From: Datnioides undecimradiatus
Lineage: Eukaryota > Chordata > Actinopteri > Lobotiformes > Datnioididae
Reading direction: 5' to 3'
Assembly: GCA_008933995.1 (NCBI GenBank)
Contig: WARS01000029.1
Span: 22,442,879 to 22,506,878 of the forward strand
Length of the DNA stretch: 64,000 bases
Under the pieces are notes generated by a model. It made no database searches, had not been told where the DNA came from, and was given only the letters and a program-made list of their open reading frames with translations. A program made the position numbers and the translations under genes. Within the stretch, counting starts at the first letter, position 1, and the number at the start of each line of letters is the position of its first letter. Of this stretch, positions 25,291 to 37,299 are shown one piece after another.

Positions 25291-26220
25291 TGTATTTCAG
25301 CAAATATGAAAGTGTTTTGTCTGTTTATTAATTATTTGGTTAATTTTATTTTGTTTTTATTGTTTTGTTGTGTTTATTGCCAACCCCCGTGAAAGTCAGT
25401 AAGGCCTGAGCTCTCCCTTCCTCTGCGGCGACACCGACATTGAGTTAATGGCAGAACGGAGAAACACAGGTGAGGCGGCGAGCTGAGTGTCCCCGGTCTG
25501 TTGGCAGCAGAAGCGCGTTCAAGTTCAGACTGACAGCACCGGCATCACAGAGAGATAAAACTCATCCAGTATTGATGAGCCGGGCTCGGTGAAGGATGCC
25601 AGAACGCTGAAGTGAAGAAATATGCAAAAGTGGCACGCGGCGTGTTTCTACTCTGCGTCCGCTCTACTCTCTCTTTCCCACCTAGCCTTCGGTTTCTCCG
25701 CTCCCCTCTCTGCCTCTGTTTCCAACCTTGAAATATCAGCATCCTCCCAAGAAACTGGTAGTAGGAAGCAGCTTTTTCACGTTCCCTTCTCACCGAAGCC
25801 TCCTCTCATGTAATTGCTTTCAAATTGTCAGCACAGAAAGCATGAAGAACCCTGCCTCCCTCCACTCTCCCAACCTTTGCTTTGAGCCCGACAACCATCT
25901 GATGACTGCTCGACAGCGAAACTTATCAATAATTGAGGCCGTGATCGCTTTGGGGATGTTGTTTTTTGCAGCTGAGATGACATGATTTTTTTTTTTTTTT
26001 TCCCTTTTCGCCAGCTCGAATCGAAATGAGTAAAATAAGTAAAATATGGATAGTACCGAGGGTCTGTTCTGATCAAATAAACTCCGCTCGCTCCCTGTAC
26101 CAGCTCCCTCTCATGAGAACGGCAGGCGGTTTTAGAGTAGTGTGGGTTCTATATGAATACCGAATGAAGGATCTTACTCATCTGTGTTCATATAAATTCA
26201 GCCGGAGAAAAGAGATGAAG
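25291..26220. other. Unannotated sequence, possible regulatory DNA
   Basis: Two plausible non-coding regulatory words clusters (near 25920-25985 and 26020-26220) but no gene. An ATG followed by a gtgagg donor at about 25455-25475 is noted as a weak first-exon pattern only. The T16 run at 25986-26001 is the only clear repeat. Confidence 0.4.
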
Positions 26221-26392
26221 GGATAAGATTCTGCCCCCCCCCCCGTCCGACTGAAAAGTGATTCACAATTTTGCCTCCCAACTCCAATTAAGAGTATTTA
26301 TTTTGGCTCAGCCGGTCTGAGTTTGTGTGTGTTGGCGTGCACGGACTTTCGTTACGCCGGTTTTTAAGGTGCATTTGTGCGTGCATGTCTTT

Positions 26393-26414
26393 TGTGTGTG
26401 TGTGTGTGTGTGTG
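26393..26414. repeat. (TG)n microsatellite
   Basis: Eleven TG units within a longer TG-rich tract. Confidence 0.95.
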
Positions 26415-27025
26415 TTTTGTGCATGCGATGCTGCAGATGCACAGGCTACAGCAGGTGTCCTTGTGGTCTGAGTGCATTACTCAGGCTCCGTGGGCAGGTG
26501 CAGCCTCTGACACCATCTCTCAGGACTCTCATTTTTCAGCACCAGCTGCACTTTAACAACACTGATGGTCTTGAAAAAAAAAAACAGAAAATCAAAAACC
26601 CGGCTTTTCGACGTAGTGCTCGGCAATGCTGCTCTCCTTTTTCCCCGCTTTTTCCTTTTGTCACGCGTCTTCGCTCTGCAAGCACGGGGGGAATTTTGCA
26701 AAAACAGTCCCAGAAAAATAGCAGCCAAAATGAGCCGCGGAGTAAGTGAGCCGGGTAAGCGATTAGTTTCGATTTTAAAGGTACAATAAATGTCTAACAG
26801 ATACACTCCCACACTCAGTGAAAACAACACCCTCAACTTCTTTAAAGTCTGCTTAAACTGTTGCTAAGATACCAAAATTTCTATTGGCCCTGGCTCCGTC
26901 AATAACGTGATCACACAGTAATGTCTGTTGTGTCTTTCGTGTGCGTTACCATGGCAACTATGGCAAACTGGAGCCCAGGAGTAAGGCAGGTGAATGACAG
27001 GTAGTAAGTGCGCAGACGGCATGCA

Positions 27026-27065
27026 GTGTGTGCGTGTGCGTTGGTCCGTGCGTGCGTGTGTGTCT
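27026..27065. repeat. Alternating purine-pyrimidine (TG/CG) tract
   Basis: GTGTGCGTGTGCG-type sequence rich in alternating TG and CG steps, of the kind able to adopt left-handed (Z) DNA. Imperfect repeat. Confidence 0.6.
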
Positions 27066-27559
27066 GCAGGTGCGAATGCGTTTTGGGATCCGCTTGCAAA
27101 AGCGGAGCAACAGAGGAAGGCTTTTACTGAGCCGGCCTCGGTGGAGGGCAGATTTGCACGTACACTTTAGTTTTAAAACCACGGTAAATGAAAGTAATTT
27201 AATCATTTCCCCTGAAAGAATTTATAATTGCGTCGGGCTCGGCTAAGGCATCGCGGCTTTGTTAAAAATCTCTAAGTGTGAATTCTATGAATTCTTATAC
27301 CTCCAGAGATGAGAGGCAGATATCATTTGTTCTTGGCTAAGACGAGCGCACAGGGGCTCAACAGGCTTTTTAAATGATAATATTGTCATGCATCAGTGCC
27401 ATAAGATTGCTGCGGTTTTGGATCATTATAGGGTTGTTAAGGTGCAGTGGTGCCCCGATCACTCTATGTTTGAGGAGGTATGCAATCAGAGAATGAATAC
27501 TTTATTTCATGCTGGATTTAAGCAGGTTGTTCGGCTCGTTTTTAAAAACAGTCTGCATC

Positions 27560-27601
27560 TTTTTTTTTTTTTTTATGTTGGTGTGTGTGTGTGTGTGTGT
27601 G
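27560..27601. repeat. T-run followed by (GT)n
   Basis: A T15 tract (27560-27574), a short spacer, then about ten GT units (27581-27601). Confidence 0.95.
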
Positions 27602-30592
27602 CTTTTAATTTGTAAGATCCACCACCGCTCAGTCAGTCAAAAAGCAATCATGCATATTCAGAGCCAACAAACAGGCCTAAGCAGGGGGACATCAGCAGAC
27701 ATTATTACTTTCAGCGCTGAGTTTATTTCCCATAGCACCCAACAATGCATTGCACGAAGCTGCTTTGATATAGATTATCACAGATATTCTCTGTAGCGGA
27801 TTTTTTGAAAGTGACTTCCAGAAATAACCCAGCTACGCAACGCAATAAATAAGGCTGTCAGAGACCGTTACCTTCAGAGAAGTACATTAAAGGGAAGGGT
27901 GCCCAAGAGGTGCTGGCGATAGAGAATGAATGTTCATTATCATAATGATGCTCTACACAAAATGTCACCATTCTGTGACAACCCAAACCTCCCGCTTTTT
28001 GATAGAGCGTCTCTTCACGCTGTTCTGTTCAGTTCTGACACCGCCGTGGAGGAGGGCGGCGCGGGAGCTTTCGGCGGGCGCGTTTTTGACGTGAAAATTT
28101 TCCATCTCATTTGTCACTCCGACGGAAAAGCGACACATCGAAATTGAGTATAGCACACGCATGAGATAAACTCAGCTCATAAGATAAATATGCTCATTTC
28201 ATTCCACACGGGATGTCAGTGGTGGCAGGTGTGTTTAGAAGTGTGCATCTCATTTTGAATCCTACAGTGCTGTGCAGTGAGAGGGAGAGCGGGGAGGGAT
28301 ACGCTGTGTGTTTGGGAGTCATGCGGTGCTTTGGGCTGTGACATGAGACATGAGAAGTCCAGCGTACTGGAGCAATGAGCTTAAGCCGTGTAGCTGAATG
28401 TGATCTGGAGTGGGCGACCTTTAAACCTGTCCAGAGGGGGGGGTCGGGGAGCGGAGAGCGGTGCTGACACGTTACTATCACGCCACCAGGGAGATGACGG
28501 TGAATTTACTCAGACGCTTCAGAAACCTGCGGATCCTCCACAAGGAGGGTTTGCAAACAAGTGCGAAAGGAGCATGACAACACAGAAACAAAGAGCGTGT
28601 TGTCCACGCTGTGGCTCGCTCTCTGAATTTTGCAACGTATGCTAATATTAAACTCACCCCTTTAAGGCAGAAAATAATTGCCGGTGTTACTTTTTTTAGC
28701 TGGTTTCCTGAACCTCATTGGACCTTGCTGATGTCTCCAAATGGTGCATTTCGTCTAATTAACAGTTTTAACACCATACCTGCAAACGTTTGGAAAGGAT
28801 AGTTGTGATATTTTGATAGCAAGCAGCTCCTCGGTAGGCTGCCGTCGCATAATTGTTTGCTTGTTATTAAGTAACCTGTCACAGTAGTGCGAGTACTTTT
28901 TGTGTTAAAAGTAGTGGAAAGCTCTTTGCTTTGAAATCAAGTCAGTTTTCACTGCAGACTGGTGTGCATGCACGCAGAGGAGACTATCCCAGCTCATATT
29001 AGCTTGACAAAGGGGCTGTAGGTTGGGTAGCTAAGCTAACCTCTGCCAGAAGTGCAAGATCATGCCCTGCAGTCCCAACAGGGCTATTTCACATTATTTA
29101 CATACACATTTACATATTGTGATTCCTTAGCTGACTTGCCAACATTACTCACTGTTGAGTCTGCAGGGGTTTGTTTGGCGTTGGCAGAGGGTTTGCAGCA
29201 CTGCATACAGTCGCTAAGCTAAGTCAACGATGGTCAGTAGATCTGTTGTTGTTAAGGGTATTGAGAAATGTAAAGGCTGAGTGCAATGTTACTGATGAGT
29301 GTTTCAGTCTGCAGAACAGGTCACTCTGAAGAGTCGCAGCTTATATTTCAATGAAAAGTTCAACGTTTTCATCGACTCTCCTTTAAACAGAGAAACCTAT
29401 TCTTCTGATTTGTGAAGCCTTTGCCAAACTAGCAGGAAAAGAGCAATTATTACACTTGGTAATCCGTTTAAAACTCAGCAGCAACGTTCTTGCGGTTGTC
29501 AGTCCAATTTGGTGCAGCGCCACATGATTTCAGAGCTTCAAATGCTTTTGAGTGATAGAAAAGATGATGCAATGTTCTTGTTTTTCTGCTCGGTGTCACC
29601 CGGTGGCATCCTCACAAAGCACATTTTGGAATCCATCACTCCATCAGCGCTATCCACTCTGATGGAAAGCGAGTGCCAGAAAGGATAAGGTCACACTTCT
29701 AGACAAATTGTCTCACTCCATCAACATAAGAAAACAACTTCCAAGTGTACAGCTGTGCACGCGGGGAGCTCCTAATCCTCCTCACCCACAGGGAGTGGGT
29801 TCTGGGCTGCTGCGCTCCCACACCAAGGGATAAAGAGATGAAATTTATCGGGGGAGGGTGGATATTCCAGACTGTGCAGAGTCAGGATATCATCCTGTTA
29901 CAGCAGCAAGCACAATAACTTTATGCTGACAAAAACTATCACCTCTTCCACTCATAAAACCCCTCACAAGGTCAGGAAAGGCTCACTCCTGCTATCTCCA
30001 TGACTGCTTTGACCAATGCCACAGCTCCTTATGAAACGCTTTTCTCTTTGAGGCTCAAGTCATCATGGCATTGTCAGCTTAATAAGTATTATGGCCTGTC
30101 AAAGTGACATTGCAGTGGTTTGAAGTGATGGGGAATTTGCCCTTACATTTTGGTCTTGAGTGGCTTTTAGGTTTTGTTAGCCCGTGCTCTTTCTAATCTG
30201 CACGAGACACTTGTGGTACTGCAAAAAGGCAATAGCATTAAATTCCCACAGCAAATAACAAATGTCAGACTGTGAAACATTTCCAAAGAATTCAGCGGGA
30301 CGGGCTGGTTGAAGGCAGCCCAGGGCTTGTGTGAGACGCGATGAAGTCAGCAGCTAAATGCAACGAAATAACCTTTGCTGTTGCTCTAGTGCTCTGCCGA
30401 CCTTGGGAAGTGTGCGCTGCCAATCTGAGTTGAAGTTACCGCCGGGGTCACTGTCTTTCCCCGGGTTACGCCACAACCGCCTTCTCGGCTGTCACAGAAG
30501 ATCGAGGTTCCAAGTCACTTTAGGTCATTATGAATCATGCATTAAGATGTTAGTTATCTCATTAGTGATCGCTTGTCTTCTTTGGCAAAACG
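27602..30592. other. Long unannotated stretch
   Basis: No gene or recognised mobile element. A short CpG-rich patch lies near 28040-28095. The stretch contains AT-rich words typical of non-coding regulatory DNA (27640-27790) but nothing decisive. Confidence 0.5.
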
Positions 30593-31567
30593 TTAACGCG
30601 ATGGGTGTTTACACATGTAAGGTTTTACATATGGGTCTGGTGGGTGGAGCTTCTGAGGTCGTAGCGGTACACCTTTCACAGGCAAACGTGCTTGAATTTG
30701 ATTTGACTGCAGCGTCTTTTGCAAAAGTGCAGCAGCTGAACATGAAAAAAAGAAGATATTTAAAATATATATATATCCCAAATATTGGTTAAAAGTTTTA
30801 AATTCTAATGGGAGGCTGAAGCTCTAAAATCACTTGTATTTTATTCCATTTATATGGTGGAAAGTACTTTCTTAAATGAATTATTTACTCACTTTGGAAA
30901 TGTATTCTTTTGAAATGTATTATTTATCCATATGAGTTGTAGATTCGGACGATCTCGAGATTCGGCTTCAAAAACCAGGAGAAACATAACATATTGACAA
31001 AGTTTGGAGAGGAGCTCCCTTCATTTGCCAAGACTCAGTCGGTTTAAGACGGGTTATCATCTGCCACATGACGGGCCAGGGTCACATCTCCTGGCTAGGT
31101 AGAGCGTGTTTACGTCTTATTTTAGCATCGAGGTGTTTATCAGCAGCGAATCTACTTTTGATTCAGCCCCGTCTTGGAGAAGTTACATTCGTATACACAA
31201 CTAATTTGCAGCAGCAAACACGTTCTTTCTATTCAAACGATGGCAAAATGGTCTTAATTAACCGAAATGTTGATACTGATCACTGACAACATATTTCATT
31301 TGCTTTCCATCAACACAGGCAATCCCCCAGTACACCATCCACTCTGTGACTATATCATCATTCATCTATTATGTTATGTTTATGCACTTGGTTAAAGTAA
31401 TTATGGTCTGTTTTAATACAAAAACATCAGGTTTTTATTTCTTATTTAAACGAAATCCCGTTATTTTACTCACCTTTGTTTCGAGGAGCACAGCCAGGAG
31501 TCCGGACGTCAACCCTGGATTCTGGCGTCACAGTCGTGCACTTTGCACGTTCGCCATCCACCTTCAT
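30593..31567 (-). other. Speculative two-exon minus-strand gene
   Basis: The first coding exon would be 31567 down to 31474: an ATG opens 31 codons and stops at a perfect donor (aaag|gtgagt). An in-frame ATG lies 39 bases upstream, and a TATA-like ctatatttatg sits near it. A strong acceptor (cttctttttttcatgttcag) lies at 30736-30755. The second exon, 30735 down to 30593, stays open for 46 codons to a stop. The phases agree, giving a predicted 78-residue protein that I do not recognise. The intron would be about 740 bases. Phase agreement happens one time in three by chance, and no poly(A) signal was identified, so this remains a hypothesis. Confidence 0.15.
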
Positions 31568-33599
31568 GCAACTCCAGCGCAGTGCATAAATATAGTGTTT
31601 CATTCACTCAAAGACACATATTCTCCAAACATAATCCAAGCAGCAATAACACTGAGCGCATCAGCGCGCCTCTGCGTCTCCGTACGACGCTTTAACTTAA
31701 GCTGCTTTACCAGACAAATGCCTCGGTTGTGCGGCGGATACAAAGAGTCGACAAACCCTCGTGAAATTGCAGGTTTTTGCAGCGTCAGGACTGAAACAAC
31801 AACAATGTAGATGTCAAAAATAAAAATATATATATTCAAAATCCAGAGGAAAGTTAGAGTCGCATATTCTTTATAATTAACTTTTTATTAACTCTGAATA
31901 TCTTTAAAGAAGAAGCGTTTACTGTATGAATCACAGAGAGGAGAGTACTGCAAATTTCTTTTTTTTTGATAAATAAAATAACGCCGTATTTAAATTATTA
32001 TCAATACGCCGGTTTAAGAACAAACTCTGTGATGTCTGAACATTAAAAGGAGACGGTAGGACATCACTTGAGCAGAGTCGGAGCAGAGTTAGGCAGAGTT
32101 AGATAAGAGGTAATATGTTTTCTGCTTTTGAACAAGCTGCACTTACATATTCATAGCTGCTGTGGTTCTCTGTCCATCTCCGGACTGCAAAATGCCCGCG
32201 TTACATTAAGAAAGTTTTAACAACAAGCTCAGCCCCCCGTCAGTGTGTAGCGCGTCTTTAATCGACGTTACAATCTGAGTGAATCCACTAGTTTGCTGCT
32301 ACTTTGAGCCAAAAGCATCTCCCAATGGCTTTTCATCAGAAATGCACCGGGTACTGAACCATCTGTCAAGCCGCAGCATTAGAGGTAAAAAGACATGTCG
32401 TGTTGAGGAGCGAGAGAGAAAAAGAGCCCGACAAGAGAGCGCGTGATAAACAGGTGTGGGATTTACGTTATGCCTTAATGGAAGTGTTTCAAGTTTCACT
32501 GCGGCAGGAAAAAAAAAAGTCTGAGAGTATCACAGGGGAAACTGTTCTCTTATGTCGGGCTATATGGTGTTATTATGTCAGCCGCGTGCAGCCATCAACA
32601 CTTAATGTCTGCAAAATGAAACAAAAGGGCTTCCTGAAATTGAATTTACCAATTGAATTGTATGAAATTCCCTTTGCGCCGCCGAGCTCAGAGCTTTATG
32701 ACAATAATGACAATGCGCCACGATTCTAGCTCCGCTGTTTGCCCTAGATTATCGAAATATGTCATGCAAACCATCTCGCCAGTTGCGTAATTCATTGCAA
32801 CACCCAAAGTAACACTCTCAGTCAAGCTATGTTGACTAAGCTACATATGTTAGCCAGGCGAATAGCTAGCTAGCTAGCCGGTGAGCTGTTTAGCTGTAGC
32901 TAAAGTTGCATAAAACCTGAAACAGCAACTTATAAAGTAACCCAGTTAAATCTTTATGGGTGATTCGTGGCAACATGTTGTCAAGTTTATTGATGAATTC
33001 TTATTTGTCACAAAACATTGTTTACAAGACATCAACAATCGATCTGTCAGTTCAGACTTTTTGCAATGCACCTTGCAAACCTGACAAAGTTTCCACAGTC
33101 ACGCCACAGGGAAATAAAACATCCTGAATGTAGCGTTGAATCCTGCGGTACTCCTATATTCATGACAAAGAGGCACCACAGATACGGTTTGTGTTCTGTC
33201 GGACCAGTCCGCACCGAACCAGCTCTCAGCAGGACCATCCAGTCGCTGGCCGCGAACTGTTGAGTAAACTCAACGGCGGGCCCCGCTGTAACACACAAAA
33301 CGTTTTTTTAAAAGTTCGTTTCCAGTGCTCGGAACATAATTTTCTTTTATCCAGTTCCCCTTGCAGCCATTTGTGTGTCAGCCTCTACGTTTTTCTCCCT
33401 TTTCCCTATCCCTGCATGGGTCCCATCCCTCCTCACAGCTACTCAGAGCAGTGCACTAATGGCTTTTTGGAAGAGTGAAAAAGGACATTGTCCCTGCTAC
33501 CTCTCTCTGCAGTTTTGCTCGGTACTAATAAATCCCCTGGCAGGGGTTGTTTATAATGTCCCTCTGATGCAACTTTCATAATGGGGCAATTTTACAGTG
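31568..33599. other. Unannotated sequence
   Basis: No gene recognised. A TAGC tetranucleotide tandem (about four units, near 32863-32878) and a short cagagt-type tandem near 32070-32100 are the only repeats. The moderately CpG-rich part (31620-31760) is where a promoter for the speculative minus-strand exon would lie. Confidence 0.4.
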
Positions 33600-34130
33600 C
33601 GTGTGTTCTCGATCTCACCGCTCGGCTGGTCTGCAATCCTGATTTCTCCTCGGTGCTAATTTACCGGACTAAAATCTAATGGAGTATGCCAGTGAGGTAA
33701 ATCAAGCAATGTTATTTTTATCTTGCTGCCATTACACTGTGGCAGATGTATAATGATCCATTATGAAGATAAGTTCTGTGTTTTCATTACAGCGAGGCAC
33801 CATCAGCGCAGCAGCGTCTGCAGGACTGCATGCGTCTGAGATATAACAATAAGCTTTTGTGGAACCGCAGGAAAAGACAAAAGAACAACTCCCATAAACA
33901 ACGATGGCGGCTTCTCCGCACAATGCTGTGCTCTTGGTGTCTTTGTCGCCGGCCATTTATTGTCGTGTCACTGGTGAGGAAATCAATGATAACAATGTGA
34001 CCCCGTGAAGTCCTCTCCTTATGCAGTGATTGAGGCGCTGCGATGACAGCCGTTGGAAATAATGATGGAAATAAACTTTAAAGTCCTTCTGGAAATAGCT
34101 TCGGGTCGACTCGCCCAAAAACACAAAGCC
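33600..34130. promoter_or_regulatory. Candidate conserved non-coding block
   Basis: Repeat-free and without coding potential. It contains evenly spaced AT-rich words (ctaatttaccggac, gtataatgatccattatg) and a CpG-bearing segment. This resembles a long vertebrate developmental enhancer. It is an inference from composition. Confidence 0.3.
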
Positions 34131-34618
34131 CTCCTGCACGCCCCGCGCACACTTCCGCGTCTTCATCCATATGCACGGCAGGGTGTGATATCCAGCTGAT
34201 GGCTCTGTTGTTCACGAGTAACTTCAGCGATCCGTCTCTGCGTCTGATATGATAATCTGTTCTTTAATCCGCATGTAAATCACCGTCACCGCTGAAAGAG
34301 CGCTGAGAGAAATGCCCTGGGAACACCTCGCCGGACGCGACTGAAACGCGCGCAGTCTATCAGGTAGGCTACAAGCAAATTAAGGGCATTAATCACAGAG
34401 GACAAAAGGACACCTGGTCATTTACGCAGTGTCACCCAATCACAGGCAACACAGGAGAACCTGCTGGTTTTTATCTCCAAGGTCATCCCCCCTCGGGCCG
34501 ACATTGGTCATTTTGTGTTTTCTGCGGGGCTATGAAAGGTGGTAAACTGGCGTTCTCCACAAATCTAACTAAATAGCATCGCAAAGGAGACGTCTCTGTG
34601 TTTGTGTGTCTTCTAACT

Positions 34619-34640
34619 GTGTGTGTGTGTGTGGGGGGGG
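34619..34640. repeat. (GT)n then G8
   Basis: About seven GT units running into a G homopolymer. Confidence 0.9.
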
Positions 34641-34669
34641 AACAGAAAAGATTCTGTTGTCATTCGACG

Positions 34670-35095
34670 AGACGCTTCTACGATCTCTACCCTTTGGCAA
34701 CGTGGCAGATTTATTAAAATGGCGCTGCCTGCTTTTATGACATCCATTATCAAAGCTAATCCAATCGTGTTCCTGTCTGAAATTTTGAATATTTTACAGC
34801 CAGCCATTGAGAGACAGATCCGCGCGTTATCGATAGCCAGCACAACTGCTCGGCAACTTCAGCCGGCATAAATATATTTTAGGTTTGATTTATATTTGTT
34901 TTCTGCCTCTGAATGCGGCAGGCACGCTGTTGGTGAGATATTCAAGGGCATCTGATTGTCATTACAGCACCATCAAACTCTGAGTCATAGCACAACACCT
35001 AATGGCTTATTACAGGAGCGTATGCTAAATTAAACATTACTGCATCAATAAATGTTGCATGACATTAACCTGACAGTGCTTCATAAATATTGTGC
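34670..35095. promoter_or_regulatory. Candidate conserved non-coding block with a small ORF
   Basis: A dense, repeat-free segment with many AT-rich cores (tcttacatt-like and taaattaaacattac near 35030; cataaatattgtgcatttt near 35080). Within it, positions 34719-34871 form a plus-strand 50-codon frame with the ATG in a good context (aaaatgg). The frame starts MALPAFMTSIIKANP. The non-coding reading is more likely, but the frame is worth testing. No domain is recognised. Confidence 0.3.
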
Positions 35096-36250
35096 ATTTT
35101 CCTCTCCAACCCTCCACCCGCCTCACCCCCCGACTTCCTCTGTTACCGTCACTCCTACGTGCGCGACGGCACCAAATAATACCCGCGCGGCGTGTTCTCA
35201 TCCTGTTTTTCCTAATGCGCCGGAATTACATAAATGAGCATTAAATAATTTTCAATTCCACAAATTATCTTTCAAGTATTTTAATTAGCAAGCACTTTTG
35301 CAGCATTGCTCACCGTCAGCAGACGGGTGCTCGTGTCAGCCAATTTAAGCAACGAGCAATTAGACACTGCACATTAGCATTCCTGTTCTCATCACCCAAA
35401 ACCCTTCATTCCTCCACTCAAACCCTCACTCACTGGAATTTATTTTTTTTTTTTTCCCACATTTATCCCACCGAGGATCTGACTTACAGGTGGTGAAGGG
35501 CTTACCGAGGATGTGGAGCCAATTTCCGAGCTAAAGTGGCTCTCCTTGAAAGGTTAAAACATCAAAGGGATATTCCCCAAACAGACTGAACGCTTGACAT
35601 TATTTCAGCAGCTACCAAATGTTTCGGAACGACAGCTCGACCACACAACAATCAGTATTAATTAGACCACAACGTAGAATAGCATTTACCACGTGGACTT
35701 AACCGCCGTATGTAAATTACCTTGGGGATTACAGTCGACACTAATTGGATTTCTACGTGCTTAGTCATTATTTCATTGTTGCTGGGATCAAATGTGACAA
35801 GCATCCCCTTCTCAAGAATCGGCGACTTCCGCTTGTTTGCCGTCTCTTCCGCTTGCAGTGAAGTAATGCAGGCAAATCTCTTATTTCCCTTTGCGTTATT
35901 TATGTATCAGTCCTATGTATTAATGCTGCTTTGCACTACAATGTATGTCCAGTACCAGTTCTTAATGTGCACTTGGGAGTCACCACGACTGTTGTGTAGC
36001 AAGGCAAACAGGAGCTTGAGGATGTTGGATTGGGGAAAAGTGGATTTGGACTCTCATGCAGATCAAATGTAATTAGCAAATCATTAAAACGTGGGTGGTG
36101 AAATTCATAAATAAAGCCACATTTATGTGTTAAACACTAGAATTCACACTACTTTCCAAAATACTATGTAGCCAACATGGTACCTGATCAAACCATTGCA
36201 TTTATTTGCCTTAAAGGGGCCTAAAACCAATCAGGCATCAAACAGGCTCT
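35096..36250. other. Unannotated sequence
   Basis: A T-rich run near 35441-35456. The remainder is AT-rich single-copy-looking DNA with no gene. The open frame at 35722-36072 has no family resemblance. Confidence 0.45.
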
Positions 36251-36377
36251 TACAATGAATTCTTTCAGTGACCTTGGAGGAAATACAGGCAGCTATGGGC
36301 GTAGTTCAGATCTGACTAGCGCAACAAGTGAAAGCAACAGTGGTGGTGGAGGAGGAAGCTAGCGTGAGGCTTCTGTA

Positions 36378-36690
36378 ACATCTCCAGCGGCACTGCGGAG
36401 TATTCCTTCACTGAGGGAAGATCTAAGAGTGGCACTGAAGGCTTTTCTCAATGGAAGAGATGTTTCTGTGCTTCTGAATGGCTTCAGCCTGTGCTCTCCC
36501 GCTGTGCTGCATGGTTAGCTGATCTGATCGGTTGCAGTTTGCCTTAAGTAGACAGTGATAGACAGATGGTGCATCCCATCACCTGCCAAGCCTTTTTCAT
36601 ACAGTGCCAGAAGTGCATTATCCAAGGACGACGTCTCAAATAGTCGCGCGTAGGGAACCATTCGTCGGGTTAGAGTGGCTGGGGATCAGG
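36378..36690 (+). pseudogene. RecQ-helicase-like repeat fragment, degenerate
   Basis: Positions 36396-36486 encode a frame containing SLREDLRVALKAFLNGRDV followed by SVLLNGF. This matches the region just before and into helicase motif I of RecQ-like proteins found in many copies in fish genomes (typical form: an ALKAFL-GKDV segment leading to LLPTGFGKS). Here the Walker A sequence is destroyed: the P-T and G-K-S residues are missing, and a stop follows after about 13 codons. The non-coding sequence after it (36550-36680), with gatagacagatggtgcat and catcacctgccaag, also occurs beside these fragments in other fish as I recall. It is therefore probably a dispersed repeat or mobile-element relic, not a host gene. 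Confidence 0.45.
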
Positions 36691-36874
36691 TGGAAGAGAG
36701 TGATGTTGCATCAATATGCATGAATCAATATTTAGCAGCGTTTGTTTCTGAAATCTGAAATATTTATGAAATAGTCAGTGGCATAATGCTAAAGATTGTT
36801 GCCTATGCACTTAGGAACTTGTGAAGTTGTTGAGTAATCATTGAGTAATACATTTAATCAGTCTGATCACCTGA

Positions 36875-37290
36875 ACACTGCAGTGCCATGGTTTAACCGG
36901 TCTGCTCCTCCTCGCCTGCCTCCAGTGGCTCTGTATACTCTGCCTTCCCCAGCTATTCCCCGCAGGCCTGCCATTCCTCACCTGTCCACCAGTTGCTCTC
37001 AGTGTGCTCAGCTCATTAACCGACTCTCCTCCTGCCTGAACACCTGCCCCTCACTCCCTCATTAGGAACAGCCCCCTTAGCGCTGCCCTTTGCCAGATTA
37101 TCTCTGCAAGGCGATACATTTCTCCTCCCCTCTGTTGGTTTTTCAGTCCTGCAAATGCATTTGGCACTTACTGCGCTTTAAGCCTGAGCAAACACTCACG
37201 CTGTTTCCCCTTATCTACCTTTGTCTGCTCAGTCTGTCTATAGCTTCACTTAGTAGGTTATCTTTTTATTATTGTTCTTTTTAAGATATT
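36875..37290 (+). mobile_element. LTR-like remnant, degenerate (copy A)
   Basis: A pyrimidine-rich segment with cctgccattcctca, cacctgcccctcactccctc, ccctcattagg and ttgccagattatctctgc. The same blocks in the same order occur at 53970-54160. Together they resemble the LTRs of a fish gypsy-type family with CACCTGTTCCCC...CCTCATTAG and a following TTTGCCAGAT motif. Termini and target duplication are not recognisable. Identification rests on a recalled consensus and on the second copy in this window. Confidence 0.4.
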
Positions 37291-37299
37291 ATTTTACTT

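Noticed and set aside
26725..26760. ATG followed by gtaagt, as a first coding exon
   Set aside because: Only four codons before the donor, and nothing downstream to join; treated as chance.
27525..27545. Similarity to the miR-375 mature sequence (ttcggctcg)
   Set aside because: The match is only nine bases and no hairpin precursor can be drawn around it.
28470..28500. CTCF-like site (ccaccagggagatg)
   Set aside because: The essential GGC core is changed to AGA, so binding is unlikely.
30600..30640. C2-domain-like (DPYVK) or zinc-finger-like (KPYMC) motif in minus-strand exon 2
   Set aside because: Only five residues match in each case, and the surrounding residues of both folds are absent.
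31346..31810. 154-codon plus-strand frame
   Set aside because: No family resemblance, poor start context. It runs antisense to the candidate minus-strand exon.
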